From positions 1 to 59,252 of the forward strand of contig WTCE01000071.1 in the NCBI GenBank assembly GCA_013138735.1: DNA of 59,252 nucleotides, written 5' to 3'. A model generated the notes under the pieces. The model saw only the letters and a list, made by a program, of their open reading frames with translations, had not been told where the DNA came from and did not search any database. Shown here in pieces: positions 25,099 to 34,490 of this stretch. Numbering within the stretch: the stretch's first letter is position 1; each line of letters starts with the position of its first letter. This DNA comes from Crocinitomix sp. Its GTDB lineage: Bacteria; Bacteroidota; Bacteroidia; Flavobacteriales_D; Crocinitomicaceae. The translations under genes and the position numbers were made by a program.

Positions 25099-26776
25099 AA
25101 TTTTACTTGGGTTATTGTCCTTTGTCTCCATTTCAGCAATGGCGCAAAATGTGATTCGTATTCGGCCACAACATCAAAAAGAACATATTTATACATTAAA
25201 AGAAGGAGAGCGATTTTATCACAGCGAATCTAAATTGTTTTTTCAAACAGATGGGGTTAATTATAGTTTTAGAACAGCTTTAAAAGGAAGTTTTTATTTG
25301 CATGAAAGAGGTAAGGCAAAAAAAAGATTAAGTTTTGGAGTGCAAAGATGGTATTATCCAAATCGCTATAAAAATTGCAGGGTTACGCGCAAAGACAATA
25401 AGTTCACTGTTAAACATCTGAAATCAGGGAGGTCGTATGGGCCATTCAAATATAGTAGATTCTTGTTTGACAAAAATTTAAAACAAAACCGCACAAGTAC
25501 GAATTATACGACTGCGAGTGATTTACACGCCTTTTGCTATTCGAAAATTCTTGTTTCGGATTCGGCCTTCACAGGGCAACCGGAGGGGCGCGAATATTAT
25601 ATTGTTGTTCCAGGAGAAAAATCTATTGGACCCTATGAAAGTGCCGAAATTTGTATGGGAACGGCACAAGATTTAGTGTATAAATACTCAATTGGAGATA
25701 GTGTCTATTTAAATGAAAATGGAAAGATTCATGGACCCTATGATGAAGTAGTTTATGCCAAAGGAAATCCAGATCAAGTTAGTCCGCGGGGAAGCAGTTC
25801 TTTATTTTTCTATAAAACGAATAACATTTGGTACGCTAGTCATCCAGATTTGCAAGAATATTCGTTGAATGCCAGACCGCAATATTCAGTTAATTTTTAT
25901 ACAGCGTATATCAGGGAAAAGGAGAATGAAAAATGTCAAATTTTTCCGAATGGTGAGATCCTGCCCTATACCCGTGAGCATTTCTTCTCTCAAAATAGAT
26001 TGTTAGATGATTTAGAATTTAATTGGATCAATGAAAGTGTTTATCCACAACAATATGAAGTTCGATACCAAGACAGCCTTTTGGGCGTTTTTTCTAAAGG
26101 AATAAGTACAAGTTTAGGCGGGTCACCAGAAAATCAAAGCGATTTTTTTTATCAAGGATTAGTGAAATGTGATAGTCTGGGACAAAGTGATTCAATAGCT
26201 GAAAGGCTCTACTTTTTTAGTCCGACCAAAGGATGGGTAGGACCTTTTAAAGATGAGCGTATAAATCGAATTTATTTCATTGGAGAAACTTCAGCGCTTC
26301 ATTCATACTCCGATTCAACGCTAAAATTTCAAGATGGTCGATTTTATGAACAAGTAGTCGCAACGCATTTCACGGACCCAGCATCAGATTGGTGGATGTT
26401 GAAAAGGGAAGGTTATTATGATCAACCTTACAAGAACGGTAAAAAGTATAGCGGGAATAAATTACCTGAAAAATTCGACGGATATCGCACCCCCAATAAA
26501 TCTTATGTACTTGTGAAGCAAAACGGAGAGGAATTTATAAAAACAAAAAATTCAAATCGACTAATTGGACCCGTGAGTTCGGGTAGTGAGATAGCTGTTT
26601 CGAATGATGCAAAAAATTACGCTGAGGGATTGAGGAACGGGAATTTCATTTGGATAAATAATAAGCTGATATCAGAAGGATTCAATCTCGTTTATAATGA
26701 GCAACTGGAAGCTTTTCACTGGTTCAATATCGACGAAAAAAAGCGAATCTATCTGCATACTTACGAATTGAATTAA
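25088..26776 (+). CDS. Secreted protein with recurring GP[FY] motifs, unknown
   Basis: 562 residues from ATG 25088, giving signal peptide MKTRILLGLLSFVSISAMAQ; an upstream TTG at 25079 would spoil it. A motif GP[FY] followed by an acidic or polar stretch recurs near residues 118 (GPFKYSRF), 181 (GPYESAEI), 216 (GPYDEVVY), 384 (GPFKDERI) and 494 (GPVSSGSE). The phrase is usually set between beta strands such as REYYIVVPGEKSIGPYE, so the protein may be a propeller or beta-solenoid. No family recognised. It is translationally coupled to the lysozyme-like gene and followed after 11 bases by a lipoprotein gene. Confidence 0.7.
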   Translation: MKTRILLGLLSFVSISAMAQNVIRIRPQHQKEHIYTLKEGERFYHSESKLFFQTDGVNYSFRTALKGSFYLHERGKAKKRLSFGVQRWYYPNRYKNCRVTRKDNKFTVKHLKSGRSYGPFKYSRFLFDKNLKQNRTSTNYTTASDLHAFCYSKILVSDSAFTGQPEGREYYIVVPGEKSIGPYESAEICMGTAQDLVYKYSIGDSVYLNENGKIHGPYDEVVYAKGNPDQVSPRGSSSLFFYKTNNIWYASHPDLQEYSLNARPQYSVNFYTAYIREKENEKCQIFPNGEILPYTREHFFSQNRLLDDLEFNWINESVYPQQYEVRYQDSLLGVFSKGISTSLGGSPENQSDFFYQGLVKCDSLGQSDSIAERLYFFSPTKGWVGPFKDERINRIYFIGETSALHSYSDSTLKFQDGRFYEQVVATHFTDPASDWWMLKREGYYDQPYKNGKKYSGNKLPEKFDGYRTPNKSYVLVKQNGEEFIKTKNSNRLIGPVSSGSEIAVSNDAKNYAEGLRNGNFIWINNKLISEGFNLVYNEQLEAFHWFNIDEKKRIYLHTYELN

Positions 26777-26787
26777 CACCATATACT

Positions 26788-28077
26788 ATGAATAAAATTG
26801 TCTTAATAACCCTTTTAATGCTCGTGCTTTTTGGCTGCGCGGGTAACCTTGAAAATGCCGCAGATCTTTCAGTCATTAATCCTCCATTTGAAGGAATTGA
26901 TGTGCCGTTTAATACGTATCAAATTGATCCCACGACCGAAAGTACAATTCAAACGGAGAGAGGAACCGTAATTAAAATTCCGGCCAATGCTATAGTGGAC
27001 GAAAACGGAGTCTTAATCACGGAAGAAGTGGACATAAATTACCGACCATTTCATAGTTCGGCTGAAATAATTGCTAGCGGAATTCCAATGGGCTACGATT
27101 CGTTGGGTCAAAATTATGACTTCGTTTCTGCTGGTATGTTTGAATTGACTGCAGAAGTAAACGGTCAATCAGTTAACGTAAAAGAAGGAAAGACAATTGA
27201 TATGGAGTTTGCTGCATTTAATGGAAATGATGGATTTAATTTTTACACACTTGACGAAACAACTGGAGATTGGTCCTTCGTAGAACCAAGCACAGCTGTT
27301 GAAAATGAAAGAAAAATAGAACAAATTCAAGATTTTCGTGATGATTTTATCATTGAGTTAGATATTGATTATCGAGCGAATCCTGAATTGAAAATTTTTG
27401 ACAAAATGAGTTGGATTTATAGCGGTGATGATACCGAAGAAGATCCCACTAAAAACCCTTGGATTTTTGAAGAAAAATGGCGTGACATTCAACTCTCAGC
27501 AATTGACGCAGATCAAGGTTTATATAATATGCACCTAAAAAGCAAGAGCAAAACCTTAGATCTCACCGTCTCACCCTATATTGAAGGAGATGAAGCCACT
27601 TACTTGGCTGCGTTAAATGATGGCATCCTAGCATTGAACGAAGCCGTGGAAACTAGAAAGGACGAAGAATTGTCGCTGAGAATGCAAGCAAATATGGTTC
27701 GCAAATTTAGCGTTTCAAGTTTTGGAATTTGCAATATAGATACCATCAGAAGATTACTTGAATCAGAAGAGTTGTTCGCGACTAATGCGAATTTTAATAT
27801 CAAAAATCAAACGATCAATGAAGCTGGAAAAATTATTCTACTAAGTGGCAATGAAAAAACAATGGTCTCTAGACACGACACCAACTGGCCGCAAATGACA
27901 TTCAAAGCTGATGAAGAAAACACGCTCTTGTTTATCTTGCCTAAAAATGAAATTGCGCTCTGTGGTCAATCCGAATTTAACAAGGCAAAAAAGAATCCTG
28001 ATTATGAATTTAAGTTCACAGATTATCGAAAGATTAAGGATTTAGAAGATTTTGAGAACCTGCTAGCAGGGCTTTAA
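26788..28077 (+). CDS. Lipoprotein with ZU5-like beta domain, unknown
   Basis: 429 residues with a lipobox ending LFGCAG (Cys17). Residues about 45-150 hold a beta-sandwich pattern, TERGTVIKIPANAIVDENGVLITEEVDINYRPF, seen in ZU5-type and related surface modules. The rest includes W-rich segments (WIFEEKWRDIQLSA) and a helical part (LRMQANMVRKFSVSSFGICNID). No catalytic motif. Third gene of the coupled secreted trio 24409-28077. Confidence 0.7.
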   Translation: MNKIVLITLLMLVLFGCAGNLENAADLSVINPPFEGIDVPFNTYQIDPTTESTIQTERGTVIKIPANAIVDENGVLITEEVDINYRPFHSSAEIIASGIPMGYDSLGQNYDFVSAGMFELTAEVNGQSVNVKEGKTIDMEFAAFNGNDGFNFYTLDETTGDWSFVEPSTAVENERKIEQIQDFRDDFIIELDIDYRANPELKIFDKMSWIYSGDDTEEDPTKNPWIFEEKWRDIQLSAIDADQGLYNMHLKSKSKTLDLTVSPYIEGDEATYLAALNDGILALNEAVETRKDEELSLRMQANMVRKFSVSSFGICNIDTIRRLLESEELFATNANFNIKNQTINEAGKIILLSGNEKTMVSRHDTNWPQMTFKADEENTLLFILPKNEIALCGQSEFNKAKKNPDYEFKFTDYRKIKDLEDFENLLAGL

Positions 28078-28138
28078 GGGAGCAGTCACAAAGTTCTTAG
28101 CCTAATGCCACGGTCGGCGGCGATAGTTGTTATGGAAC

Positions 28139-28675
28139 TTAAAACTGCCCCTTGTAAGATAGCGCCTGCTCAATATGAGCCAAATGATGATTGCTATGCC
28201 ATGCATAAGTTCCAACAGTTTCGGCCAAACTAAAACGTTGACCATGTTCTGGATGAATAAATTCTCGCTTCAATTCTTCCGTAGACAGATTGCGCATTAC
28301 ATTTCCCCATTTTTTATGTAGCCCCGTCAAAATTTGAATGGATGCAGAGAGGTCATCATCTAATGAATCTGGCAGAATCGCCCAACGGTCTTCAAAATAT
28401 GGACGAATAGTTGGCGAATCTTCTGTCAACGTTAATTTAAACCGAATCATAGCATTCATATGACTGTCTGCGCAATGGTGCACAACTTGTTTGATGTTCC
28501 AACCTTCGGGTCGGTAAACTAAATTGAGTTCTGCTTTAGAAAGATCATTCGTTAATATTGCAAGGCGTTTAGGGAAGGACTCAATTTCAGATATCCATTC
28601 ATTTATCTGCTTTTGGTCAATGTTGTTTGGAGCAACATATTCGCCAATCGGAAATTTAAGCGCTTCAATATTCAT
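28139..28675 (-). CDS. YfiT/DinB-like metal-dependent thiol transferase family protein
   Basis: 178 residues, matching YfiT throughout: PIGEYVAP, RPEGWNIKQVVHHCADSHMNAMIRFKLTLTEDSPTIRPYFEDRWA, HPEHGQRFSLAETVGTYAWHSNHHLAHIEQAL. H67, H160 and H164 fall where the family binds its metal. In bacilli these proteins act as bacillithiol S-transferases or metal-dependent hydrolases; Bacteroidota members are widespread. It is the last gene of a five-gene minus-strand operon, 35 bases after the alpha-solenoid gene. Confidence 0.9.
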   Translation of the reverse strand: MNIEALKFPIGEYVAPNNIDQKQINEWISEIESFPKRLAILTNDLSKAELNLVYRPEGWNIKQVVHHCADSHMNAMIRFKLTLTEDSPTIRPYFEDRWAILPDSLDDDLSASIQILTGLHKKWGNVMRNLSTEELKREFIHPEHGQRFSLAETVGTYAWHSNHHLAHIEQALSYKGQF

Positions 28676-28710
28676 GGATCTAAATCTACGAAATATTAAC
28701 CTGAGTTCGG

Positions 28711-29247
28711 TTACTCCAACCTTCCCAATAAATCCTCCACTCTTTTTTGAAATTGTGCTGTTGAGCTATAGACTTCTCCCTGCAAAACAATACTTATTTC
28801 CATTTTAAGTTCAGGATATTTTAGCGCCAATTGTTCAATAGGAATAAGTGCTCTTGATTTTGTGGTGACATTGACGAATGGTGACTGCAACCAACGCAAT
28901 AAAAGATCAATCGCTGCAGTTTCGTTCTCATATGGAACACCAACAAGGCTCCAATAGGTTGCGAAAGATGGTTCAAAATCAAAAGATTCAACAGCGCTTC
29001 TACTTTCAAAAAGAGAAGGCAAAGCATTATATAAAACTTCTGAGTTTTCCATTCCAACATCACTCAATAACCATGAAAAGCGTAGAGCTATTGTTTTTTC
29101 GCCAAGTAATAGTTCGCTCAGCCGCAAAATCGGAATTTCTTCATTCACAATCTTTTTAGCCCAAATTTGTCTTTGCAAGGCATCACCTGTAGGCAGTTCA
29201 ACCTTCAGTAAACTAATAAAAATTCCATGTGCTTTTTCCATTCCCAT
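28711..29247 (-). CDS. Small helical protein, unknown (solenoid-like)
   Basis: 178 residues, all-helical by appearance, with repeated amphipathic helices (LRLSELLLGEKTIALRFSWLLSDVGM, AAIDLLLRWLQSP, IPIEQLALKYPELK). This resembles HEAT or DNA-alkylation-repair solenoids, but I cannot place it in a family. Its start codon overlaps the stop of the preceding lipoprotein gene by one base (TAATG), so the two are translationally coupled. Confidence 0.6.
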   Translation of the reverse strand: MGMEKAHGIFISLLKVELPTGDALQRQIWAKKIVNEEIPILRLSELLLGEKTIALRFSWLLSDVGMENSEVLYNALPSLFESRSAVESFDFEPSFATYWSLVGVPYENETAAIDLLLRWLQSPFVNVTTKSRALIPIEQLALKYPELKMEISIVLQGEVYSSTAQFQKRVEDLLGRLE

Positions 29248-29912
29248 TATTTTTCAAACGTGCTGTAGTCTAAATTTAATCGGGTGCTTAATGCAATAAT
29301 TCTATCAACCCCTTTCTCGCTAAAACCATCCAATGGAAGCGATCCACCAGAGTCAAATGTTATGGTTTTAAGACCTTCATTCGAAAAGGGCAATGTTGAT
29401 TTTAGAAAATTACAATCGAGGCAAATATCAACAACCCCTCTAACGGCTTGTTCCTTATAAAATATAAAACTTAAGTGAGGTTCGTAACATGCGGCTCTTC
29501 TTCCGCCATAAGTTGAATTATCTGTCAAAAGAGAAATGAGTTCATCAACAGATTCAATCGTTAAACTGCGCTGTTCTATAATAACAGGGGCGTAACCAAG
29601 TTTATTCGGATCATATACTGTTGAGTAATGTTCGTCTAGTCCGTCAAAATCATAGGCAATTACTTTGTTAAAATCTAAGGTATCGAATGGGGGAGGGTAG
29701 TTTTTTATAAATGCAAGAATTGGACTCTCTTTTGTAAAGTTGTATAATTCTTCCCGATCAAGGTATTCTTTTTCTGTTGATGGTTCCAATTCAGTTACCA
29801 CTGTATCTGCAACTGTGACAACAGGCACTTCATTGACTTCTGTTTTTTGCGCAGTACACGCAAATAAAAATAGAAGTAAAATCAAAAAGAAATGGCGTTC
29901 GAATATTCTCAT
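29247..29912 (-). CDS. Lipoprotein, conserved unknown
   Basis: 221 residues. Lipobox signal LLFLFACTAQ (Cys19). Two regions stand out: AFIKNYPPPFDTLDF (about 67-81) and RAACYEPHLSFIFYKEQAVRGVVDICLDCN (about 137-166), with C..PH and CLDCN Cys residues that could pair or bind metal. Overlaps the preceding membrane protein gene by 4 bases and the following gene by 1. Confidence 0.7.
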   Translation of the reverse strand: MRIFERHFFLILLLFLFACTAQKTEVNEVPVVTVADTVVTELEPSTEKEYLDREELYNFTKESPILAFIKNYPPPFDTLDFNKVIAYDFDGLDEHYSTVYDPNKLGYAPVIIEQRSLTIESVDELISLLTDNSTYGGRRAACYEPHLSFIFYKEQAVRGVVDICLDCNFLKSTLPFSNEGLKTITFDSGGSLPLDGFSEKGVDRIIALSTRLNLDYSTFEK

Positions 29913-31123
29913 ACTTTAAGGATCAAAGATAATATATCTTGTGCTGCAGTTCCTAAAAGAGGAGCAAGAATGGCAGCTATAATCTTTAAATAATCTAAAA
30001 ATCCTTGGTTATCTGGGATATGGTTTTCCTCTAAAGCTTCTACAGAAACCTTAGCAGACAATTTTTTGCGGGCATAAGAAATATTGCCACTTACTGAAAA
30101 ATAGATAAGTAGTAGAAAGAACGTTTGAACGAAGCCGTTAATATAGGATGAGTTTGATGCAAAAAGAACTGCATCACCCGAAGCATTGGCAAATTTATTG
30201 CAAACACTTAGCAAAATGCTCGTAGAAATAATGCTAAAGGCAATAAACGCTGCTATTATTTTAAAATATTTTTCAAAGTCAAGTCGTATGTCATCCAATT
30301 CTCGAAGAAGCTTTGTTGGATTATCCCTTAATAATATAGATATGTATGAATTAATCGTTAGGATTAATATCAAGAAGAAAAACGGGCCGATAAATGGTGC
30401 TACTGCTGTGTATATAAGTGAGTTATAACTAAACCCAACCCCGAAAACGGGTTCAATTTCCACTGGACGCATCAAAATTTCAGGATTCAATAAGCCTGGA
30501 ATCGTTTGAAGAAGAATTAGGGACAATAGAATTAGCAAGGCAATAATCACATTCCACTTTCTAACCCGCTCGCTAATATCTGACCAATAATGACTTATAC
30601 GTCCTAAAAAAACTGGAATCAGACTCATGGAAAAACCAATGGCAATAGAAATAAAAAGTATCCACTGTAGTGCTTCTGGATAGCGGGTAGTGAAGTGTTT
30701 TTTATATGGCCGGAGTGTATCGACATGCGCTTTCAATATGTTGTCAAAGCTTGTTATCGAATCGTTTAGTAACCTTTCATTTTGTCCGTAAAATGTGCGC
30801 TTATAGAGGATGGTAGATTCCTTCGAATGCCATGGGTTGATTGCGTCGCCACCGTTCACAGTATCCACGTTTGGATCATTTACTACTTTATCAATATATT
30901 CATGATACCGCTGTGGAGCACCAAGAATTAGTGTATCAATACCTTTGGGGTTTGTTTCTTGAAATTTAGTTTCAAAACCAACGAAGGTTTTGTAAGATTG
31001 CTCTTCCAAGTTTATATTATGAATAAGGATCAAAAAGGTGACTATAAAACCAATTATCCCAGCTAGAATTGTTAATAATGTAACTAGTTCATTTTTAGGT
31101 CTACCCTTTTGTTCTTTTCCCAT
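29909..31123 (-). CDS. Multi-pass membrane protein, unknown
   Basis: 404 residues. A first helix (about 13-36) is followed by a polar region of about 110 residues, probably periplasmic (TLILGAPQRYHEYIDKVVNDPNVDTVNGG). Then come about six further helices (155-175, 187-207, 232-262, 288-308, 328-345, 382-404). The cytoplasmic loop contains KLLRELDDIRLDFEKYFK. No transporter or enzyme motif recognised. It begins 15 bases after the hydrolase stop. Confidence 0.65.
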   Translation of the reverse strand: MGKEQKGRPKNELVTLLTILAGIIGFIVTFLILIHNINLEEQSYKTFVGFETKFQETNPKGIDTLILGAPQRYHEYIDKVVNDPNVDTVNGGDAINPWHSKESTILYKRTFYGQNERLLNDSITSFDNILKAHVDTLRPYKKHFTTRYPEALQWILFISIAIGFSMSLIPVFLGRISHYWSDISERVRKWNVIIALLILLSLILLQTIPGLLNPEILMRPVEIEPVFGVGFSYNSLIYTAVAPFIGPFFFLILILTINSYISILLRDNPTKLLRELDDIRLDFEKYFKIIAAFIAFSIISTSILLSVCNKFANASGDAVLFASNSSYINGFVQTFFLLLIYFSVSGNISYARKKLSAKVSVEALEENHIPDNQGFLDYLKIIAAILAPLLGTAAQDILSLILKV

Positions 31124-31138
31124 AGGATGTAATTCTGC

Positions 31139-31981
31139 CTATTCAACTCCCAAAAAAGCCTTAACCACATTCATATACGCAGCTTTATCAATATGGAAAT
31201 TATCTTTACGGTCAGGGTTTTCAACTACGTGAATTGCCTTAGCCACAACCATTTTTTGTTTTCCTTGAAGTTGAGCATAATCTGCCTTTTTATAAAGCTT
31301 ATCGTTGCTTCCAACAATCAACTTAATTTTTTTGACATTACCTTTTAAGGTTGCTGGTGCACTGTCTAATGCGTAAACTGGTTCATATCTTTTGTCATAT
31401 CCAGCAAAAGGAACCTCTATTGGTTCGTCCCAACTCGAAAACCTTTCTTCTAAATCTTCCATTGAAAGGAAAGGCGTATCAGCAATAATGCTTATTATTT
31501 CTGATCGATTGTATCCAATACCTAATGATAACCCAGCACCAACACCCCAACCATACATGTGGAATGTTTGTACGTGTTCTTTTCTGCAAAAATCAATCAT
31601 TGCTTTAGTATCATCAATAAAATGCGGATAGACGTACATGTTATTGTCAATTTCGAATTCTGAGCTTTCTCCATATCCACGATAATCATAAGTAACAACA
31701 TTATAGCCAATTGATGTGAATTGATCAACACGTCTTAAATAGTCTGCCATATTGCCTTCACCATTGTGGCTAATTAAAATAAGATTTGTCGTTTTTACAT
31801 TGGCTGGAAAATACCATGCTTTTAATATCGCGCCATCTGCTGTTTTCACATCATGGGCGGTATATTTCATATTGAATTTGTCTGGCAATTGCTTATATGT
31901 GCGAGAAGGGTTCAAGGCAAAACTGGCTTGCATCCCAAAAAATGTCAATAATAGTAGGGTGAAAATTGATTTAATGTTCAT
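31139..31981 (-). CDS. Secreted alpha/beta-hydrolase-fold protein lacking the nucleophile serine
   Basis: 280 residues, signal peptide MNIKSIFTLLLLTFFGMQASFA. Hydrolase fold: LILISHNGEGNMADY (oxyanion loop region), VVTYDYRGYGESSEF, then the nucleophile elbow, HMYGWGVGAGLSLG. The canonical GxSxG reads GWGVG (144-148), so position 146 is Gly (codon ggt). A late DKLYKKADY and H in KAIHVVEN remain. It could be a pseudoenzyme, or use another residue. First gene of the five-gene minus operon. Confidence 0.8.
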   Translation of the reverse strand: MNIKSIFTLLLLTFFGMQASFALNPSRTYKQLPDKFNMKYTAHDVKTADGAILKAWYFPANVKTTNLILISHNGEGNMADYLRRVDQFTSIGYNVVTYDYRGYGESSEFEIDNNMYVYPHFIDDTKAMIDFCRKEHVQTFHMYGWGVGAGLSLGIGYNRSEIISIIADTPFLSMEDLEERFSSWDEPIEVPFAGYDKRYEPVYALDSAPATLKGNVKKIKLIVGSNDKLYKKADYAQLQGKQKMVVAKAIHVVENPDRKDNFHIDKAAYMNVVKAFLGVE

Positions 31982-32366
31982 AGTTTAATTTGTTAGTTAG
32001 TTCTAAAATAGTAATTTATACCTAGACGCGACAATTAAATTTAGAATCGCGTTGTGGTTCTGTTTATTTAACGAGTTGTGCTTTTCAATAATCGTACCAG
32101 TTTGCTATGTCACAATTGAAACCACTGTCATAATGTTCCCAATAGAATCCATCCGCAATTTTTGTCCATTCTTCACTATTAGATTTCAATTTAGTATGTT
32201 TTTGAAATTAATTATCAAACCATCAGTTCATCAAACCATCAAAACCCCGTCAAATCGCAACATCAAACCATCAAATCATCAGTTCATCAAACCATCAAAG
32301 TCCAGTCAAATCGCATCAAACCATCAAACCATCAAAACCCAGTCAAACCCCAGTCAAATCGCAATC
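31982..32366. repeat. Octamer-family repeat locus C
   Basis: The first 230 bases are unremarkable upstream sequence of the hydrolase gene. From 32213 to 32366 CCATCAAA/TCATCAAA octamers alternate with the cap GTCAAATCGCA, which occurs three times (from 32249, 32305 and 32353). The array runs up to the stop codon of hutU at 32367. A plus-strand open frame through it is low complexity and not a gene. Confidence 0.75.
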
Positions 32367-34397
32367 TTAAACCAAACCACTCAAATCAACATCCACCAAA
32401 TTAGGTACAGTCACTTTTAAATTAGGCGTACGTTCCATTTCACGTTTAATGGCAAAAATAGCGCCCTCATTCCTTGCCCAGCTTCGGCGAGCAATTCCAT
32501 TATTGACATCCCAATGCAGCATCATTTTTAAGCGCCGATCTGAATCGTCACTGCCATCCAATAACATTCCAAAACCGCCATTAATTACTTCGCCCCAACC
32601 AACGCCACCACCATTGTGAATAGAAATCCAAGTTGCTCCGCGGAAGCCATCTCCAATTACGTTGTGAATTGCCATGTCGGCTGTAAACTTAGAACCGTCA
32701 TAAATATTCGAAGTTTCACGATACGGTGAATCCGTTCCAGAAACGTCATGATGATCGCGACCTAAAACCACAGGGCCAATTTTACCTGCCTTAATAGCAT
32801 TGTTGAATGCTTCTGCAATTTTTATGCGACCCTCTGCATCTGCATATAGAATGCGGGCTTGAGAACCTACCACTAATTTATTCTCTTGGGCGCCCTTAAT
32901 CCACTGAATATTATCAGCCATTTGTTGCTGAATTTCAGGAGGCGAATGTTGTTTGATTTCCTCTAAAACTTCACAAGCAATTTGATCCGTAATTGCCAAA
33001 TCTTCTGGTTTTTCAGATGCGCAAACCCATCTAAATGGTCCAAATCCATAATCAAAACACATGGGTCCCATGATATCTTGAACGTATGATGGGTATTTAA
33101 AGTCGATTCCATTTTCAGCCATGATATCGGCACCTGCGCGACTTGCTTCTAATAAAAAGGCATTTCCATAATCAAAGAAATACGTTCCTTTTGCCGTGTG
33201 TTTATCAATAGCAGCTGCATGCTTTCGCAAGGTGCTTTGAATCTTTTCTTTGAACAAATCAGGATTGTTGGCCATCATTTCATTTGATTCCTCAACCGAC
33301 ATTCCAACAGGATAATAACCACCCGCCCATGGATTGTGAAGTGAAGTTTGATCCGATCCTAATTCAATAAAAATGTCCTCTTGATCAAATTTTTCCCAAA
33401 CGTCTACCACATTTCCTTGATAGGCAATAGAAACCACTTCTTTATTTGCTTTAGCGGTTCTTACCCGCGTACAAAGTTTATCTAAATCATGAATTACTTC
33501 ATCTACCCAACCCTGCGAATGTCGCGTTTCGGTAGCTTTTGGATTCACCTCTGCAGTAACTGAAACTACGCCTGCAATATTTCCTGCTTTGGGCTGTGCG
33601 CCACTCATGCCACCTAGTCCTGCTGTTAAAAATAATTTACCTGCTGTTGTTCCATCTCCAGGTAATTTACGGCAGGCATTCAAAACGGTAATTGTTGTTC
33701 CATGCACAATCCCTTGTGGCCCAATGTACATATAAGAGCCCGCAGTCATTTGTCCATATTGACTTACGCCTAATGCATTCATTTTCTCCCAATCATCCGG
33801 TTTCGAATAGTTTGGAATCACCATTCCATTGGTAACAACAACCCTTGGCGCATCTTTATGTGACGGAAATAAACCCATTGGATGACCTGAATACATAGTT
33901 AAGGTTTGTTCTTCTGTCATTTCTGACAAGTATTGCATGCACAATAAATATTGCGCCCAATTTTGAAAAACAGCACCATTGCCGCCGTAAGTTATTAATT
34001 CGTGCGGATGCTGTGCTATGGCATAATCCAAATTATTTTGAATCATAGCCATGATAGATTTTGCTTGCTCCGTTTTGCCCGGGTATTCGTTTATAGGGCG
34101 TGCATACATTTTATAGTTAGGACGGTAGCGATACATATAAATTCTACCGTAAGTTTCTAATTCTTCAGCAAACTCTGCCGCCAATTCGGCATGTTGTGTG
34201 TTTGGGAAATAACGCAGCGCATTTTTCAAAGCCAATATTTTCTCATCCTTCGAAAGAATGTCCTTACGTTTTGGTGCATGATTAATTGTTGGATCATATT
34301 CCTTTTTACTAGGAAGCGTTTTGGGAATTCCCGCTTGAATTGCTGCTTTTATTTCTTCAACTGTCATACCGTCTGATTTGAATGCGAATTTAAACAT
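32367..34397 (-). CDS. hutU: Urocanate hydratase
   Basis: 676 residues from ATG 34397; starts at 34421 or 34367 are possible, and the family's conserved sequence begins near MTVEEIKAAIQ (34367). Signature regions: NLDYAIAQHPHELITYGGNGAVFQNWAQYLL, MYSGHPMGLFPSHKDAPRVVVTNGMVIPNY, YGQMTAGSYMYIGPQGIVHGTTITVLNA, GFGPFRWVCAS (conserved Cys). It converts urocanate to imidazolonepropionate using tightly bound NAD+, step 2 of histidine degradation. No other hut gene lies in the window, so the pathway is scattered. Confidence 0.97.
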   Translation of the reverse strand: MFKFAFKSDGMTVEEIKAAIQAGIPKTLPSKKEYDPTINHAPKRKDILSKDEKILALKNALRYFPNTQHAELAAEFAEELETYGRIYMYRYRPNYKMYARPINEYPGKTEQAKSIMAMIQNNLDYAIAQHPHELITYGGNGAVFQNWAQYLLCMQYLSEMTEEQTLTMYSGHPMGLFPSHKDAPRVVVTNGMVIPNYSKPDDWEKMNALGVSQYGQMTAGSYMYIGPQGIVHGTTITVLNACRKLPGDGTTAGKLFLTAGLGGMSGAQPKAGNIAGVVSVTAEVNPKATETRHSQGWVDEVIHDLDKLCTRVRTAKANKEVVSIAYQGNVVDVWEKFDQEDIFIELGSDQTSLHNPWAGGYYPVGMSVEESNEMMANNPDLFKEKIQSTLRKHAAAIDKHTAKGTYFFDYGNAFLLEASRAGADIMAENGIDFKYPSYVQDIMGPMCFDYGFGPFRWVCASEKPEDLAITDQIACEVLEEIKQHSPPEIQQQMADNIQWIKGAQENKLVVGSQARILYADAEGRIKIAEAFNNAIKAGKIGPVVLGRDHHDVSGTDSPYRETSNIYDGSKFTADMAIHNVIGDGFRGATWISIHNGGGVGWGEVINGGFGMLLDGSDDSDRRLKMMLHWDVNNGIARRSWARNEGAIFAIKREMERTPNLKVTVPNLVDVDLSGLV

Positions 34398-34459
34398 TAT
34401 AAGGCATTTTTTAGAATGCAAGACTTGGATAATTTATTTACTTTCCTGCCAATGTTTTA

Positions 34460-34467
34460 TATATTTG
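34460..34467 (+). promoter_or_regulatory. -7 element for the lipoprotein gene
   Basis: TATATTTG fits TAnnTTTG, 23 bases before the ATG at 34491. No good -33 partner at 19-21 bases. Confidence 0.35.
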
Positions 34468-34490
34468 AATGCAACATTTAAAAATCAATT

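Noticed and set aside
32052-32420. 122-codon plus-strand frame through locus C
   Set aside because: Its protein is low-complexity (IKPSNHQ-type) from the octamer repeat and overlaps the 3' end of hutU; not a gene.
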